This document shows positions 7,762-17,100 of a stretch of 40,734 bases of DNA, piece after piece (position 1 is the stretch's first letter; each line of letters starts with the position of its first letter). The stretch is from NCBI GenBank assembly GCA_012269595.1, contig JAAXJX010000031.1, positions 110,767 through 151,500 on the forward strand, written 5' to 3'. Below the pieces are notes generated by a model, which saw only the letters and a program-made list of their open reading frames with translations, was not told the DNA's origin and did no database searches. This stretch comes from Planctomycetia bacterium (GTDB taxonomy: Bacteria; Planctomycetota; UBA8108; UBA1146). The position numbers and the translations under genes were made by a program.

Positions 7762-9272
7762 GCCGGCCTGATAACAACCCGGATCCACATGCCATCGTCG
7801 TGGGATCAGGTTTTGGCGGCCTGGCTTCAGCACTTCGTTTGAGAGCCAAGGGCTATCAGGTCACTGTGTTGGAAAGATTGGCCGCCGCAGGTGGCAGAGC
7901 GCAAGTTTTTGAAAAAGGTGGATTCCGTCACGATGCCGGCCCAACGGTGATCACGGCACCCTTTCTTTTCGATGAGCTTTTTGAACTGTTCGGGGAATCC
8001 CGCGAAAACCATGTCGAATTCACTCCGGTCGACCCCTGGTATCGATTCCACTTTGAGGACGGCGATGAATTCGATTACGGCGAAGATCTGACAAGACTGA
8101 AGCAGGAGATCGCACGCTTTTCTCCTGAAGACTCCGAGCGCTATGAAGAACTGATCTCGGCTTCCAAGAAGATCTTCGATGTGGGATTTACGAAACTTTC
8201 AGACAAACCTTTTCTCAATTTGTCCGACATGGTCCGGCAAATCCCCCAGCTATTGAAGTTGCGTGCCGATCGCAGTGTCTGGAACTTCGTGGGCAAGTTC
8301 CTCAAGCATCCCAAAATTCGTCGCGCATTTTCGATTCATCCCTTGCTTGTCGGTGGCAACCCCTTCACAACCAGCTCCATCTACGCATTGATTCATTATC
8401 TTGAGCGTGAATGGGGAGTTCACTTCACCATGGGCGGCACCGGCAAACTGGTCGATGAGTTGGTTCGCCTCGGGGAAAGAAATCAGATCGATTTCAGGTA
8501 CGGAACTGATGTCGAAAAACTCATCACTGAGGGCCAGCGGGCCACTGGCGTTCAACTGTCGGGTGGAGAGGTTCTCAAGGCAGATCTGGTAGTCGCCAAC
8601 TGTGATCCGCCAGTCTTTTACAAAGAGATCATGCCCAGTCACTTCAAGGCCCCACTTCGATTGCAACACGATTCTCTGGTTCAGTACTCGATGGGGCTTT
8701 ACGTCCTCTATTTCGGAACGCGACGAAAGTATGAAGACGTTGCTCACCACACCATTTGGATGGGTGAACGGTTCAAGGGACTTCTCGCCGAGATCTTCGC
8801 AGAGGACAAACTCCCCCCCGATTTCTCCCTTTATGTTCACAGACCAACTGCAACCGATCCCAGTTTTGCACCGGAAGGTTGCGACAGTTTCTATGTCCTG
8901 TGCCCGGTTCCCAATTTGAGAGCCAAAAATGTCGATTGGTCAGTGGAGGGAAAAAATCTGCGTGACCGAATCGTGGCTTCGCTTTCTGACACATTGTTGC
9001 CCGATCTTGAGAGCACCATTGTCGAGGATTTCTGGATGACCCCCAAAGAGTTCAAAAAGGACTACCGCTCTGCACATGGTGCCGGTTTTTCCATTGCCCC
9101 CGTGCTCTCACAATCGGCCTCCTTCAGATATCCCAATCGGGATGCCCATGTTGAGAACCTCTTCTTCGTAGGAGCCGGAACCCATCCGGGTGCAGGTCTT
9201 CCAGGTGTGGTCAGCTCCGCCAAAGTGGTGGATTCCATGATTCCCTCAGTCGCGAAAAAGATTCATGTCTGA
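7758..9272 (+). CDS. crtI: Phytoene desaturase
   Basis: 504 residues; the start ATGA overlaps the crtE stop by 4 bases, indicating translational coupling. CrtI removes hydrogens from phytoene to yield lycopene, using FAD. The N-terminal dinucleotide fold is intact (VVGSGFGGLASALRL, then VLERLAAAGGRA and a GFRHDAGPTV segment). The C-terminal FAD-contact motif of the family is near the end (FFVGAGTHPGAGLPGVV). Length matches bacterial CrtI (490-510). The product should be all-trans-lycopene, consistent with a cyclase encoded downstream. Confidence 0.95.
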   Translation: MSRPDNNPDPHAIVVGSGFGGLASALRLRAKGYQVTVLERLAAAGGRAQVFEKGGFRHDAGPTVITAPFLFDELFELFGESRENHVEFTPVDPWYRFHFEDGDEFDYGEDLTRLKQEIARFSPEDSERYEELISASKKIFDVGFTKLSDKPFLNLSDMVRQIPQLLKLRADRSVWNFVGKFLKHPKIRRAFSIHPLLVGGNPFTTSSIYALIHYLEREWGVHFTMGGTGKLVDELVRLGERNQIDFRYGTDVEKLITEGQRATGVQLSGGEVLKADLVVANCDPPVFYKEIMPSHFKAPLRLQHDSLVQYSMGLYVLYFGTRRKYEDVAHHTIWMGERFKGLLAEIFAEDKLPPDFSLYVHRPTATDPSFAPEGCDSFYVLCPVPNLRAKNVDWSVEGKNLRDRIVASLSDTLLPDLESTIVEDFWMTPKEFKKDYRSAHGAGFSIAPVLSQSASFRYPNRDAHVENLFFVGAGTHPGAGLPGVVSSAKVVDSMIPSVAKKIHV

Positions 9273-10176
9273 TTCCAGCGAAGCTCAAAAAATCCTTCGT
9301 GAACACGGTCGAACTTTTTCATGGGCTTCCGTATTCCTGGGACGAAGAGCTTCCTCTCTTGCGACGCGGCTCTATGCCCTTTGCAGACATTTGGATGATC
9401 TGGCAGACGAGCCGTCGCCGAAGCGACAGGAAAACCTCCAGCAGTTGCACGAAGCTCTTCAGATCAATTCCTATCCCAGCCATGATCCGGCTTTTTCCCA
9501 TTACCAAATTCTGAAAAATCAGGGTGTAGACCTCGATCCCCTCCGGCACCTTCTGGATGGCCTGATCGCTGATCAGCGACAGGTTCGACTGAAAGACGAG
9601 AAGGAACTTCTCAAATACTGCTATCAGGTTGCCGGCACTGTAGGCCTGATGATGTCCGGTGTCCTCAACGTCAAGGACAAGACTGCCCGAAAGAATGCAC
9701 TCGATCTGGGAATCGCCATGCAAATGACCAACATTTGCAGAGACATTCTCGAGGATGCCCGAATGGGCAGAGTATATCTTCCGGCAGATTGGATAGACGG
9801 TCTGACTGCCGCAGAGATCGCCAACCAAAGTCACAATCCCAGGATTCGCACGGTCATCACTGAAGCCCAAAAAAGACTGCTTCACAGAGCCGATCAGTTC
9901 TATCGCAGTGGAGCAGAGGGTTTCCCCTCACTCCCCTTCCGGGCTCGTCTCTCCATTCGAACCGCTGCAGTCATTTACAGGGAGATCGGTGCACAGATTC
10001 GTGACGGAAAAGTGAACTGGTGGGAAGGCCGCAGTGTGGTCAGTTCTTCACGCAAACTGAGTCTCACTCTTGCCGCCCTGACACTAGGAGACGCACTCCT
10101 GACTCGACAGGCGAACGAGTCACCGGATCTTCCCGGAGAACTCATGCAATACGCCTTGCTGAAAGCGACCCCATGA
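9265..10176 (+). CDS. crtB: Phytoene synthase
   Basis: 303 residues, overlapping the 3' end of crtI by 8 bases. It joins two GGPP molecules head-to-head through presqualene-type chemistry to give phytoene. Two Mg-binding aspartate motifs of the squalene/phytoene synthase family are visible: HLDDLADE near residue 45 and NICRDILEDARMGRVYLPAD near residues 155-175. The family sequences YALCR and RAxLSIRTAAVIYREI are also recognisable. Length is typical. No oddities. Confidence 0.95.
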   Translation: MSDSSEAQKILREHGRTFSWASVFLGRRASSLATRLYALCRHLDDLADEPSPKRQENLQQLHEALQINSYPSHDPAFSHYQILKNQGVDLDPLRHLLDGLIADQRQVRLKDEKELLKYCYQVAGTVGLMMSGVLNVKDKTARKNALDLGIAMQMTNICRDILEDARMGRVYLPADWIDGLTAAEIANQSHNPRIRTVITEAQKRLLHRADQFYRSGAEGFPSLPFRARLSIRTAAVIYREIGAQIRDGKVNWWEGRSVVSSSRKLSLTLAALTLGDALLTRQANESPDLPGELMQYALLKATP

Positions 10177-11267
10177 AGATTGCGATCATCGGAATGGGGG
10201 CCTCAGGAGCTTCCCTTGCCAGCTTCCTCTCTGCCAAAGAGGAGTTGGAGATCTCCATCTTCGAACCTGCTCTCTTCAGAAAAAATCATCTTTGGGGATT
10301 CTGGGATGACGGCAGCCCGGCGTTCGAGGCTGCCCGCAACTGCCGTCAACACAGCTGGGATTCCCTCGCTTTTGTCCACGGAGAACAAAGACGCCAAGTT
10401 GACGTTCCACAATCCCCCTACTCGGTCGTCAACAGCAGGGACTTCATTCAATCCTGTGAAAAAAATCTGCGTGATTCTGCCAGGATCATTCGCGAGTCTG
10501 TGACCTCTCTTTCTGAAAATTCACGAGAAGCCATCGTCAAAACCGTGGAGCGTGAAGAAGGTTTCGACCTGGTATTCGACAGCAGACCACCCATGTTTCC
10601 GACGAATACTTTGCAGCAGCATTTTCTGGGGCGTTGGGTTGAAATGCAGTCTCCTGTCTTCGATCCGGAAACTGCCACCTTGATGGATTTCCGTCCCCGT
10701 CCTGAAGAACCCTTTCACTTCATCTATGTTCTGCCGATCAGTCGAACAAGGGCATTGATCGAAAGCACCTGTTACAGCCCGGCGACTCGTGAAGAAAACT
10801 GGTATCGACGAAGAATTCACGACTACCTTCAGACATGGGGCGAAGACTATGAAATTCTTGAGGAAGAGTCAGGGCAGATCCCTCTCCACTCCGGCTCGTC
10901 TTCGCAGGGAGAGCGAATCAAATCCATCGGCTTGAGATCGGGGACGCTGCGAGCCTCCTCCGGCTACGCATTTGCCCAAAACCTGATCCAAAGTCAAAAA
11001 ATTGCTGAACAGGTTTTTGAATCGGTGGATCTGTGTATTCCCGATTCATGTCTTCCCATGGAAAAGTGGATGGATGAGGTCATGCTGCGCCTGATCCGCC
11101 AGCGGCCAGAGCAGGCCATCGAGGCAATGATGGCGGTCCCTGGAGCTCTGGATGGTCAGGACTTTACCGAGTTCATGACAGGACACTCAAAAGCACGGGC
11201 CCGCTGGTCTCTGATATGGGGACTTCCCAAGGCTCCCATGATCAGTGCTGCATTGGGGTGGCAATGA
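10173..11267 (+). CDS. crtY: Lycopene beta-cyclase
   Basis: 364 residues from the ATG at 10173, which shares ATGA with the crtB stop; the frame is open for 51 codons upstream, but that is crtB sequence in another frame. It closes beta-ionone rings at both ends of lycopene. Visible are an N-terminal nucleotide-binding glycine motif (IIGMGASGASLASFL), the substrate-site neighbourhood LVFDSRPP (CrtY proteins have a similar VFD-R segment), and the FHFIYVLPISRTRALIEST stretch that is hallmark for CrtY-type cyclases. Its position between crtB and blh requires a beta-carotene-producing enzyme. Confidence 0.92.
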   Translation: MKIAIIGMGASGASLASFLSAKEELEISIFEPALFRKNHLWGFWDDGSPAFEAARNCRQHSWDSLAFVHGEQRRQVDVPQSPYSVVNSRDFIQSCEKNLRDSARIIRESVTSLSENSREAIVKTVEREEGFDLVFDSRPPMFPTNTLQQHFLGRWVEMQSPVFDPETATLMDFRPRPEEPFHFIYVLPISRTRALIESTCYSPATREENWYRRRIHDYLQTWGEDYEILEEESGQIPLHSGSSSQGERIKSIGLRSGTLRASSGYAFAQNLIQSQKIAEQVFESVDLCIPDSCLPMEKWMDEVMLRLIRQRPEQAIEAMMAVPGALDGQDFTEFMTGHSKARARWSLIWGLPKAPMISAALGWQ

Positions 11268-12058
11268 ATCTCCTGTGGATCCCACTGCTTGCGATTCTGT
11301 TGGTGGGAATCCCACATGGAGCCCTGGACGCAATCCTCATTCGCAAGGTTTCCGGCTCCCGCAGTTCGATCTGGTTTTACAGCAGTTATCTTTTGCTTTG
11401 CGTTGCAGTGGTCGCCGTCTGGTTTCAAGCGCCAGTGGTTTCACTGGCCTTCTTCCTGCTGATTTCGCTGTGGCACTTTGGTGGCGCTGATGCGCGTGGA
11501 TATGGGGACGATCACTGGCTCAGCCGACTGGTGCATGGGTCGATGATCCCAATCGTGCTTCCTGCATTGCAACCGGAAGCCGTCGCCCCACTCTTTCGCC
11601 TGGTAGCCCTGCAAAATGAGACACCCTTTGTCCAATGGGCGCAGATCCTGATTTGGCCTTGGGCCGCTTTGCTGCTGCTCAAAGTCATCCGCAAAGAGTT
11701 TTGCAAGCGTGAGATTCTTGAGCTGGGTGGGCTCAGCCTCTTCTTCTGGCTTGCGGACCCGATCTACAGTTTTGCACTGTACTTCTGTGGACTTCACTCG
11801 ATGAGGCACTTCCAGCAATCATTCCAATTCCTCTCCCGGAATCGGTTCGGAAAAAAGGAAACCATCGAGTTCGCTATCCTGTCGGGAGTACCCATCCTCA
11901 TGATCCTGCTGGGAGGAGCGATGCTCGACGAGGCCCAATGGCTCCAGGGGCTCACAGGGTCCGTGTTCATCGGACTCGCTGCCCTGACCGTTCCCCATAT
12001 GATCCTGATCGACGGCTGGGTTCCGCTGGGAAAACCTGACTCCGGTCACTCCACCTGA
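11264..12058 (+). CDS. blh: Brp/Blh beta-carotene 15,15'-dioxygenase (retinal-forming)
   Basis: 264 residues from the ATG at 11264 (ATGA overlap with crtY). It is a polytopic membrane enzyme that splits beta-carotene into two retinals. The family iron-ligand histidines are visible: H18 in GIPHGALD, H71 in LWHFGGAD, and H178 and H182 in GLHSMRHF, with a further conserved VPHMILID near the C-terminus. Hydrophobic segments fit six or so membrane helices. This closes the set needed for holo-rhodopsin. No idi (isopentenyl isomerase) gene follows, although one often does in marine cassettes. Its 3' end overlaps the convergent selenoprotein gene by 13 bp. Confidence 0.95.
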   Translation: MNLLWIPLLAILLVGIPHGALDAILIRKVSGSRSSIWFYSSYLLLCVAVVAVWFQAPVVSLAFFLLISLWHFGGADARGYGDDHWLSRLVHGSMIPIVLPALQPEAVAPLFRLVALQNETPFVQWAQILIWPWAALLLLKVIRKEFCKREILELGGLSLFFWLADPIYSFALYFCGLHSMRHFQQSFQFLSRNRFGKKETIEFAILSGVPILMILLGGAMLDEAQWLQGLTGSVFIGLAALTVPHMILIDGWVPLGKPDSGHST

Positions 12059-13047
12059 ACGGGAAGTTCCGCGAGTCGTTCTTTCATTCCTTTGACGAAA
12101 CGATCGGCAACACCGAAAACGTCGGTGTAGGTTTTCAGACAGCGAGTTGCGACACGACGATCTTTGGCCTCCATCGCTCCGTCAAAGGCAAGCACCCAGA
12201 ATGCCCGAAAATCCGGGTCGTCCTCGCCGATGGAGTCACCATCACGAACCATGGTGAAAGCGCGTTCCATCGCTGCCTTCCGCAACCGTGCCAGTTCCTC
12301 TTTCTCTGCCCCGGTGGAAAAAGCATTCCGATAGGGTCCGAAAGCTTCCAGGAAACGAATGCGCGAACGCTCTCTGAGCCAACGCCCCACCACTTCTGCG
12401 GGAACTCCCTCGACCTTGCAGGCAGCTTCCATCTCGGCCACCGAACACTGGTCCGGATTCAACAATCCGAGAATCAGGGTCAGATGGGCTTTGGACAATT
12501 TGTCTTCCGGGTTTTCGGAAACACGTTTCTTCAAACGGAAAATGGTTTCCACTTCCGCAAGACCCGCTTCCAGATTTTCCGGTGAGTCAGGGCGCCAATA
12601 AGGCTCCTTGCCGAAGAGGATCTGACCTTCCGAATCGAGAATGAGGAAAGTGGGAAATCCTCGCAGACCAAATTGAGTCATCATCTGCTGATCCGGTTTT
12701 TCCGGAAGTCGGGCACTGATGTTCAGGTAGGGAACGAAACGCTTTGTGGATTTTTTCCACCAGTCGGTCAGGAGGGGGCCCCCCTCCATGTATTCACACG
12801 GCGGTCATGGAGCGTAGGAGCGTGTGAAGTATGCAATGATCGGCAGATTCTTTTCCGCCGACTGCTGCTTTGCCTTTTCCAGACTGCTCTCCCAGGAGAT
12901 GGCACTGACAAAAGGCTTCTTCAGTTTCTCCGTATAGTTTTGCTCGAGGGTTTCGTCGAGAGCTGTGGCCGTCTGTGGACCACCCAGCCACAACAGTATG
13001 AAAGCGATGAGCACGTGAACGGCCCGAGGAGGATGATGTGTGATCAT
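12046..13047 (-). CDS. Exported thioredoxin-like selenoprotein (UPPC), read through one TGA
   Basis: 333 residues if the TGA at 12805-12807 is read as selenocysteine. Residues 1-80 comprise a signal peptide (hydrophobic core VLIAFILLWLGG, likely cleavage near ATA) and the first strand/helix of a thioredoxin fold ending IIAYFTRSYAP. Sec is residue 81. The same frame continues PPC, then GGPLLTDWW, the cis-Pro loop GLRGFPTFLILD and a helical C-terminal region (~200-333) rich in charged residues. APUPPC aligns with the APWCGPC-type active site, Sec taking the attacking Cys position. The 247-codon ORF downstream of the TGA lacks a ribosome site and the thioredoxin N-terminus. The 5' start at 13047 follows GGAAAGAAG. 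Likely role: periplasmic disulfide or peroxide chemistry (inference). Alternatives: pseudogene or base-calling error, both less likely given the hairpin and selB. Confidence 0.85.
12771..12787 (-). promoter_or_regulatory. Candidate bacterial SECIS hairpin
   Basis: Beginning 17 nt after the TGA, the minus strand reads GGAGGGG-GGC-CCCCTCC: a perfect 7-bp stem with a three-base loop that starts with G. Bacterial SECIS elements are short hairpins inside the coding region just 3' of the UGA, with a guanine in a small apical loop recognised by SelB. Position and shape match; the exact bulged U of the E. coli fdhF element is not certain here. Confidence 0.72.
12805..12807 (-). other. In-frame UGA, proposed selenocysteine codon
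   Basis: The codon order on the minus strand is TAC GCT CCA TGA CCG CCG TGT, i.e. Y-A-P-U-P-P-C. Coding is continuous on both sides with no other stop from 13047 to 12049, and the stop falls exactly where thioredoxin-like proteins have the first redox Cys. Confidence 0.83.
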
Positions 13048-13225
13048 GGACTTCTTTCCGAAGTTCTTTTCCGCAGTGAGGTCCCTCTGAATCCGTCTTC
13101 AGGCCTCTCCAGAAAAGATAACGGAGGCTCTCGAAAGCCCAAACCCTCACCCCCCATCTTCCTCAATTGCTTCAAAACAATGCAAATTAGAATGCTTTAT
13201 AATGACGCAATTCAGGCATTGCCTC

Positions 13226-13266
13226 AAAACAAAGCACCCCTCCCGATCTCAGACCGGGAGGGGTGC
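13226..13266 (-). terminator. Intrinsic terminator of the ECF sigma gene
   Basis: GCACCCCTCCCG (13234-13245) pairs perfectly with 13255-13266 around a 9-nt loop. On the minus strand the stem is followed by TTTGTTTT, giving a classical 12-bp terminator 32 bp after the sigma gene's stop. It separates that gene from the selenoprotein gene. The AT-rich 13175-13230 stretch beyond it probably holds the selenoprotein promoter. Confidence 0.85.
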
Positions 13267-13297
13267 CAGGGATGGTTTTGGGCTCTTTGAGGAGGGC

Positions 13298-13924
13298 TCA
13301 GGCCGCAGTCAAGCTCGGCTCTGCGAATCCACAGGACTCGGCATACTCCTGCAATGCGATGCGCAACTTCTTTCTGGCTCTGGAGATACGGGATCTCACC
13401 GTGCCCAGGGGAAGCTGCAATTCGCGTGCAATTTCATGGTAGGCCATGCCGTCGAGGTCACACTTGAGCAACGGAATACGGAACTCCGCTGGAAGCTGGC
13501 GAATCGCGTCACGAACCTGATCTCCCACCAACTCGAGGCTCGGATCAGCACCATTTTCGATTCTCTGCAGTTCCTTTTGCACTTCCCACGATCTCTCGGG
13601 TGCCATCGGCTGGCTCAAATCCACGTCCTCATGGGTCGGACGACGCATTTTGCGGCGGCAGAGATCATAGAAGCGGTTTTTGCAGATTCGGAAGAGCCAG
13701 GAGCGGCAGTCGGTTCCGCGGGAGAAGGAGTCAAACGCCTTCAAAGCCCTCAGAAGCGTATCTTGAACCAGGTCCTCGGCACGATTGCGATCTCCGGTCA
13801 GGGAGATGGCAAAAGCCCGGAGTGAGTGAATATGAGGCAAAACCTCTTCGGAGAAGGCGTCCTCCACACTCTCTGGACTGATCTGGGCAATGGTTTCCCA
13901 TTCCTCGATTTTGAACATTTTCAT
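13298..13924 (-). CDS. ECF sigma-70 family RNA polymerase sigma factor
   Basis: 208 residues from ATG 13924, preceded by AGAGGGGG at ~9 bp. Region 2 (residues ~30-95) shows the -10 recognition helices (AEDLVQDTLLRALKAFDSF and RSWLFRICKNRFYDLCRRKMRR). Region 4 (~135-190) has a helix-turn-helix (YHEIARELQLPLGTVRSRISRARKKL). It would direct polymerase to a stress or envelope regulon. No anti-sigma factor is adjacent, so its control is unknown. The final ~15 residues extend past the family core (EYAESCGFAEPSLTAA). It is monocistronic: it has its own terminator and is divergent from the acyltransferase gene. Confidence 0.93.
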   Translation of the reverse strand: MKMFKIEEWETIAQISPESVEDAFSEEVLPHIHSLRAFAISLTGDRNRAEDLVQDTLLRALKAFDSFSRGTDCRSWLFRICKNRFYDLCRRKMRRPTHEDVDLSQPMAPERSWEVQKELQRIENGADPSLELVGDQVRDAIRQLPAEFRIPLLKCDLDGMAYHEIARELQLPLGTVRSRISRARKKLRIALQEYAESCGFAEPSLTAA

Positions 13925-14108
13925 GGTTATGGCCCCCTCTTCTGTCTATTGGCCAAAAACGCACTGGTCACTTGCGGGCTAACCAAGGACGTAGCAAGGG
14001 GTGTGCCAAAAAGCTGAAGGCTTGGAATCACCGGAAAGTGGCCAGAAATCCGCTATGATCCAAAGCGTGAGCCAGAAGGCTCAAAATGCTGAGAGATAGA
14101 GGTGACAG

Positions 14109-17100
14109 ATGTTTCGGAATCGGTCTTTCCTCGCGTTAACAGGAACCCAGTTTCTTGGGGCGTTTAACGACAACATCTTCAAGCAGTTCATCCTGCTGAT
14201 CGCCCTGCAGATGAACCTCGAACACCTTCCCCTGGACCCCCAGGCGATGGCGATGGGGGTCTTTGCCTTCCCCTTCGTCCTCTTTGCCTGCCTGGGCGGA
14301 TCCATCGCCGATCGCTTTCCCAAGCGACGGGTGATCTTCATGGTCAAGGTCACGGAAATTCTGGTGATGGTTCTCGGGATGGGAGCGTTTTTCCTCGCCC
14401 AGATCGATCCCGATCTGGCCATTCTGGCCATGATGGCGGTTCTCTTTTTGATGGGGACACAGAGTGCCTTCTTCGGACCTTCCAAATTCGGCATCATTCC
14501 CGAAATGGTCAAGGAGTCGAACCTGACCCGGGCCAATGCCATCATCAGCATGACCACCAACATCGCGATCATCCTCGGCACCACCTTCGCCGGGACGATG
14601 TTTCTCCACCTCAATCCCGAGGGAGACCTGAGTCAGGGTGATCCCAATTGGTACAGCGGGGCCGTCTTCATTTCGATTGCGATCATCGGCTGGCTGATGG
14701 CCCGCAAAATCACCGCTGGAGACAAACCGGTCGCCCCCGAGCGCAGGATGGAATGGAACCCCATCCACGAGTTGCGTCACCTCGCCAAAGACAAGCCTCT
14801 GCTGGGCGCAGTCATCTCTGCGGGCTGGTTTTTCCTGATCGGAGCACTGTCACTGGCCGCACTGAATGTATGCGGCAAGGAAGTTCTGATGCTGCAGGAC
14901 GGCGGATCCCGTCTCTTCTTCTTCGTCGCCGGAGGTATCGGTATCGGCAGCCTGTTGGCGAGTCGCCTCTCTGGAGACAAGGTCGAAATCGGTATCGTCC
15001 CCGTCGGTGGAGCCTTGATGACTCTGGGCTTCGGACTGACCACCGTCGTTGAGGAAACCCTCTTCGGTTACGGAATGACCCTGTCACTGGCCGGCATTGG
15101 CGGTGGAATGTTCCTCGTTCCGCTGCAGGCATACATTCAGGAACGATCCCGGGGTGCGGAAAAAGGCAAGATTCAGGGCGCAAATGAGTTCGTGACCTTT
15201 ACCTTCATTTTCCTCTCTGCTCTCGTCTGGGAATTTTTCGTCAACAAAAACATGCTCGGCCTGAGCCCCGAGGGAAGCCTGCTCGCCATCGCTGCCCTCG
15301 CATTGACCGGCACTCTGGGGGTCTTCTTTACGGTTCCCCATATCGCCGTTCGGTTCCCGGTATGGGTTCTCGTTCACACCCTCTACCGGATCCGCATCAT
15401 CGGCATGGAAAACATCCCCCGCAGGGGAGGGGCTCTGCTGGTGGTAAACCATCTCTCTTACGCAGACCCTTTCCTGGTCGGCGCATCCGTTCCCCGCTTC
15501 GTTCACTTTCTCATGCATCGCCAGTTCAAGGATATGGGACTGATCGGTTGGGCCAGTCACCTGATGAGGGCGATCCCTGTTTCCAGCGAGGACGGACCAC
15601 GGGCCATCATCAAATCTCTGGAAGATGCAGCTGAGCGAGCCAAGAAGGGTCACATCGTCTGCATCTTTGCGGAGGGTGGTATCTCCCGAACCGGCAACCT
15701 GCTGCCCTTCTCCAAGGGCCTGGAAAAGATTGCCCGCAAGGCGGATGTGCCCATCGTCCCCATGTATCTCGACCGGGTGTGGGGCAGCATCTTCTCCTTC
15801 CGTGGTAAAAAGTTTTTCTTCAAGCGTCCCCTTCGCCTGCCCTACCCGGTCACGGTGACCATCGGCGAACCGATGCCCTCCACCTCGACTTCACGGGAAG
15901 TCCGCTCTCGGGTAGAGGAGTTGAGTGCTCTTGCGCTTGATTCTCGCAAACAAAAAGGCATCACCCTCGCTACCCGTTTTCTCACGGTCGCCAGAAAATC
16001 CAGTAACAGAACTGCGGTGATCGAGAAGGACCGAAGCCTCTCCTTCCGCAAATTCCTCATTCTGGTTCTTTTATTGCGAAGGAAACTGAGGAAGCGTCTG
16101 GAAGGCCAAAAGAATATTGGTGTCCTGCTGCCATCTGGCGTGGGTGGTGCTGCCATCAATATCGCCCTGACGGTGATGGGCAAGACTGTCAGTAACCTCA
16201 ACTTCACTGCGGGAACGGCTTCCCTGAAGTCCGCCTGTGAACAGCTGGAACTGAAAACCATCATCTCAGCCAAATTGTTCACCGGCAAAATCGACATGGA
16301 CATCTCGGAGTTTGCGCCGGATGTGGAAGTTATCGACTTGCCCAGCCTTTTGACGAGGGAAGTTTCGGGGATGGACAAAGTGATGGCACTGCTGACTGCA
16401 TTGCTGCCCTCCCCCTTCCTGCGAGCCCTTCCCGGCGTTCCACAAGATCCCGATCAGGATGTCTCAGTCATGTTCTCTTCCGGGTCAACCGGCACGCCCA
16501 AAGGTGTGAGACTGTCACATCACAACATCCTCTCCAACGTCCGCAGTGTCTCGCAGATCTTCGACGTTGATCACAAGGACCGGGTCGTCGGCTCGTTGCC
16601 CTTCTTCCACGTCTTCGGATACACCATCACACTGTGGTTCCCCCTCGGGAATGCGATCGGTGCCATCTATCACTCCAACCCGATGGATACGGATGTCATC
16701 GCTGAACTGACGAGGGATCACAAAGGCACCATCTTCCTGTCCACCCCAACCTTCTATCGCACTTACCTGCGCAGATTCCAGCCGGAGGATTTCCAGTCGG
16801 TGCGGATTGCCGGAGCCGGTGCAGAAAAACTCAAGGCAAGTCTTGCCGAAGCATGGGAAGAGCGGTTTGGATCCCCTCTTCTGGAAGGCTACGGCTGTAC
16901 GGAGTTGAGCCCTGTGGTTTCTGTGAACCTGCCGGATGTCGACATTCCCGGTTTCCGTCAAAAGACCCGGAAACTGGGCACCATCGGCTTGCCGATTCCA
17001 GGCGTGGTGACCCGCATCGTCGACCCCGACACCGGCGAGGATCTGCCCCACGGAGATGCTGGACTGCTGTTGATCAAGGGCCCCAGCGTCATGCAGGGGT

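Noticed and set aside
12046-12789. Independent 247-residue gene starting at the ATG at 12789
   Set aside because: No ribosome-binding site, and the start would remove the thioredoxin N-terminus, signal peptide and redox site, which are in frame just upstream across the TGA.
13198-13203. Perfect TATAAT on the plus strand
   Set aside because: No -35 box at a normal distance, and no plus-strand gene follows before 14109; it is better read as AT-rich sequence.
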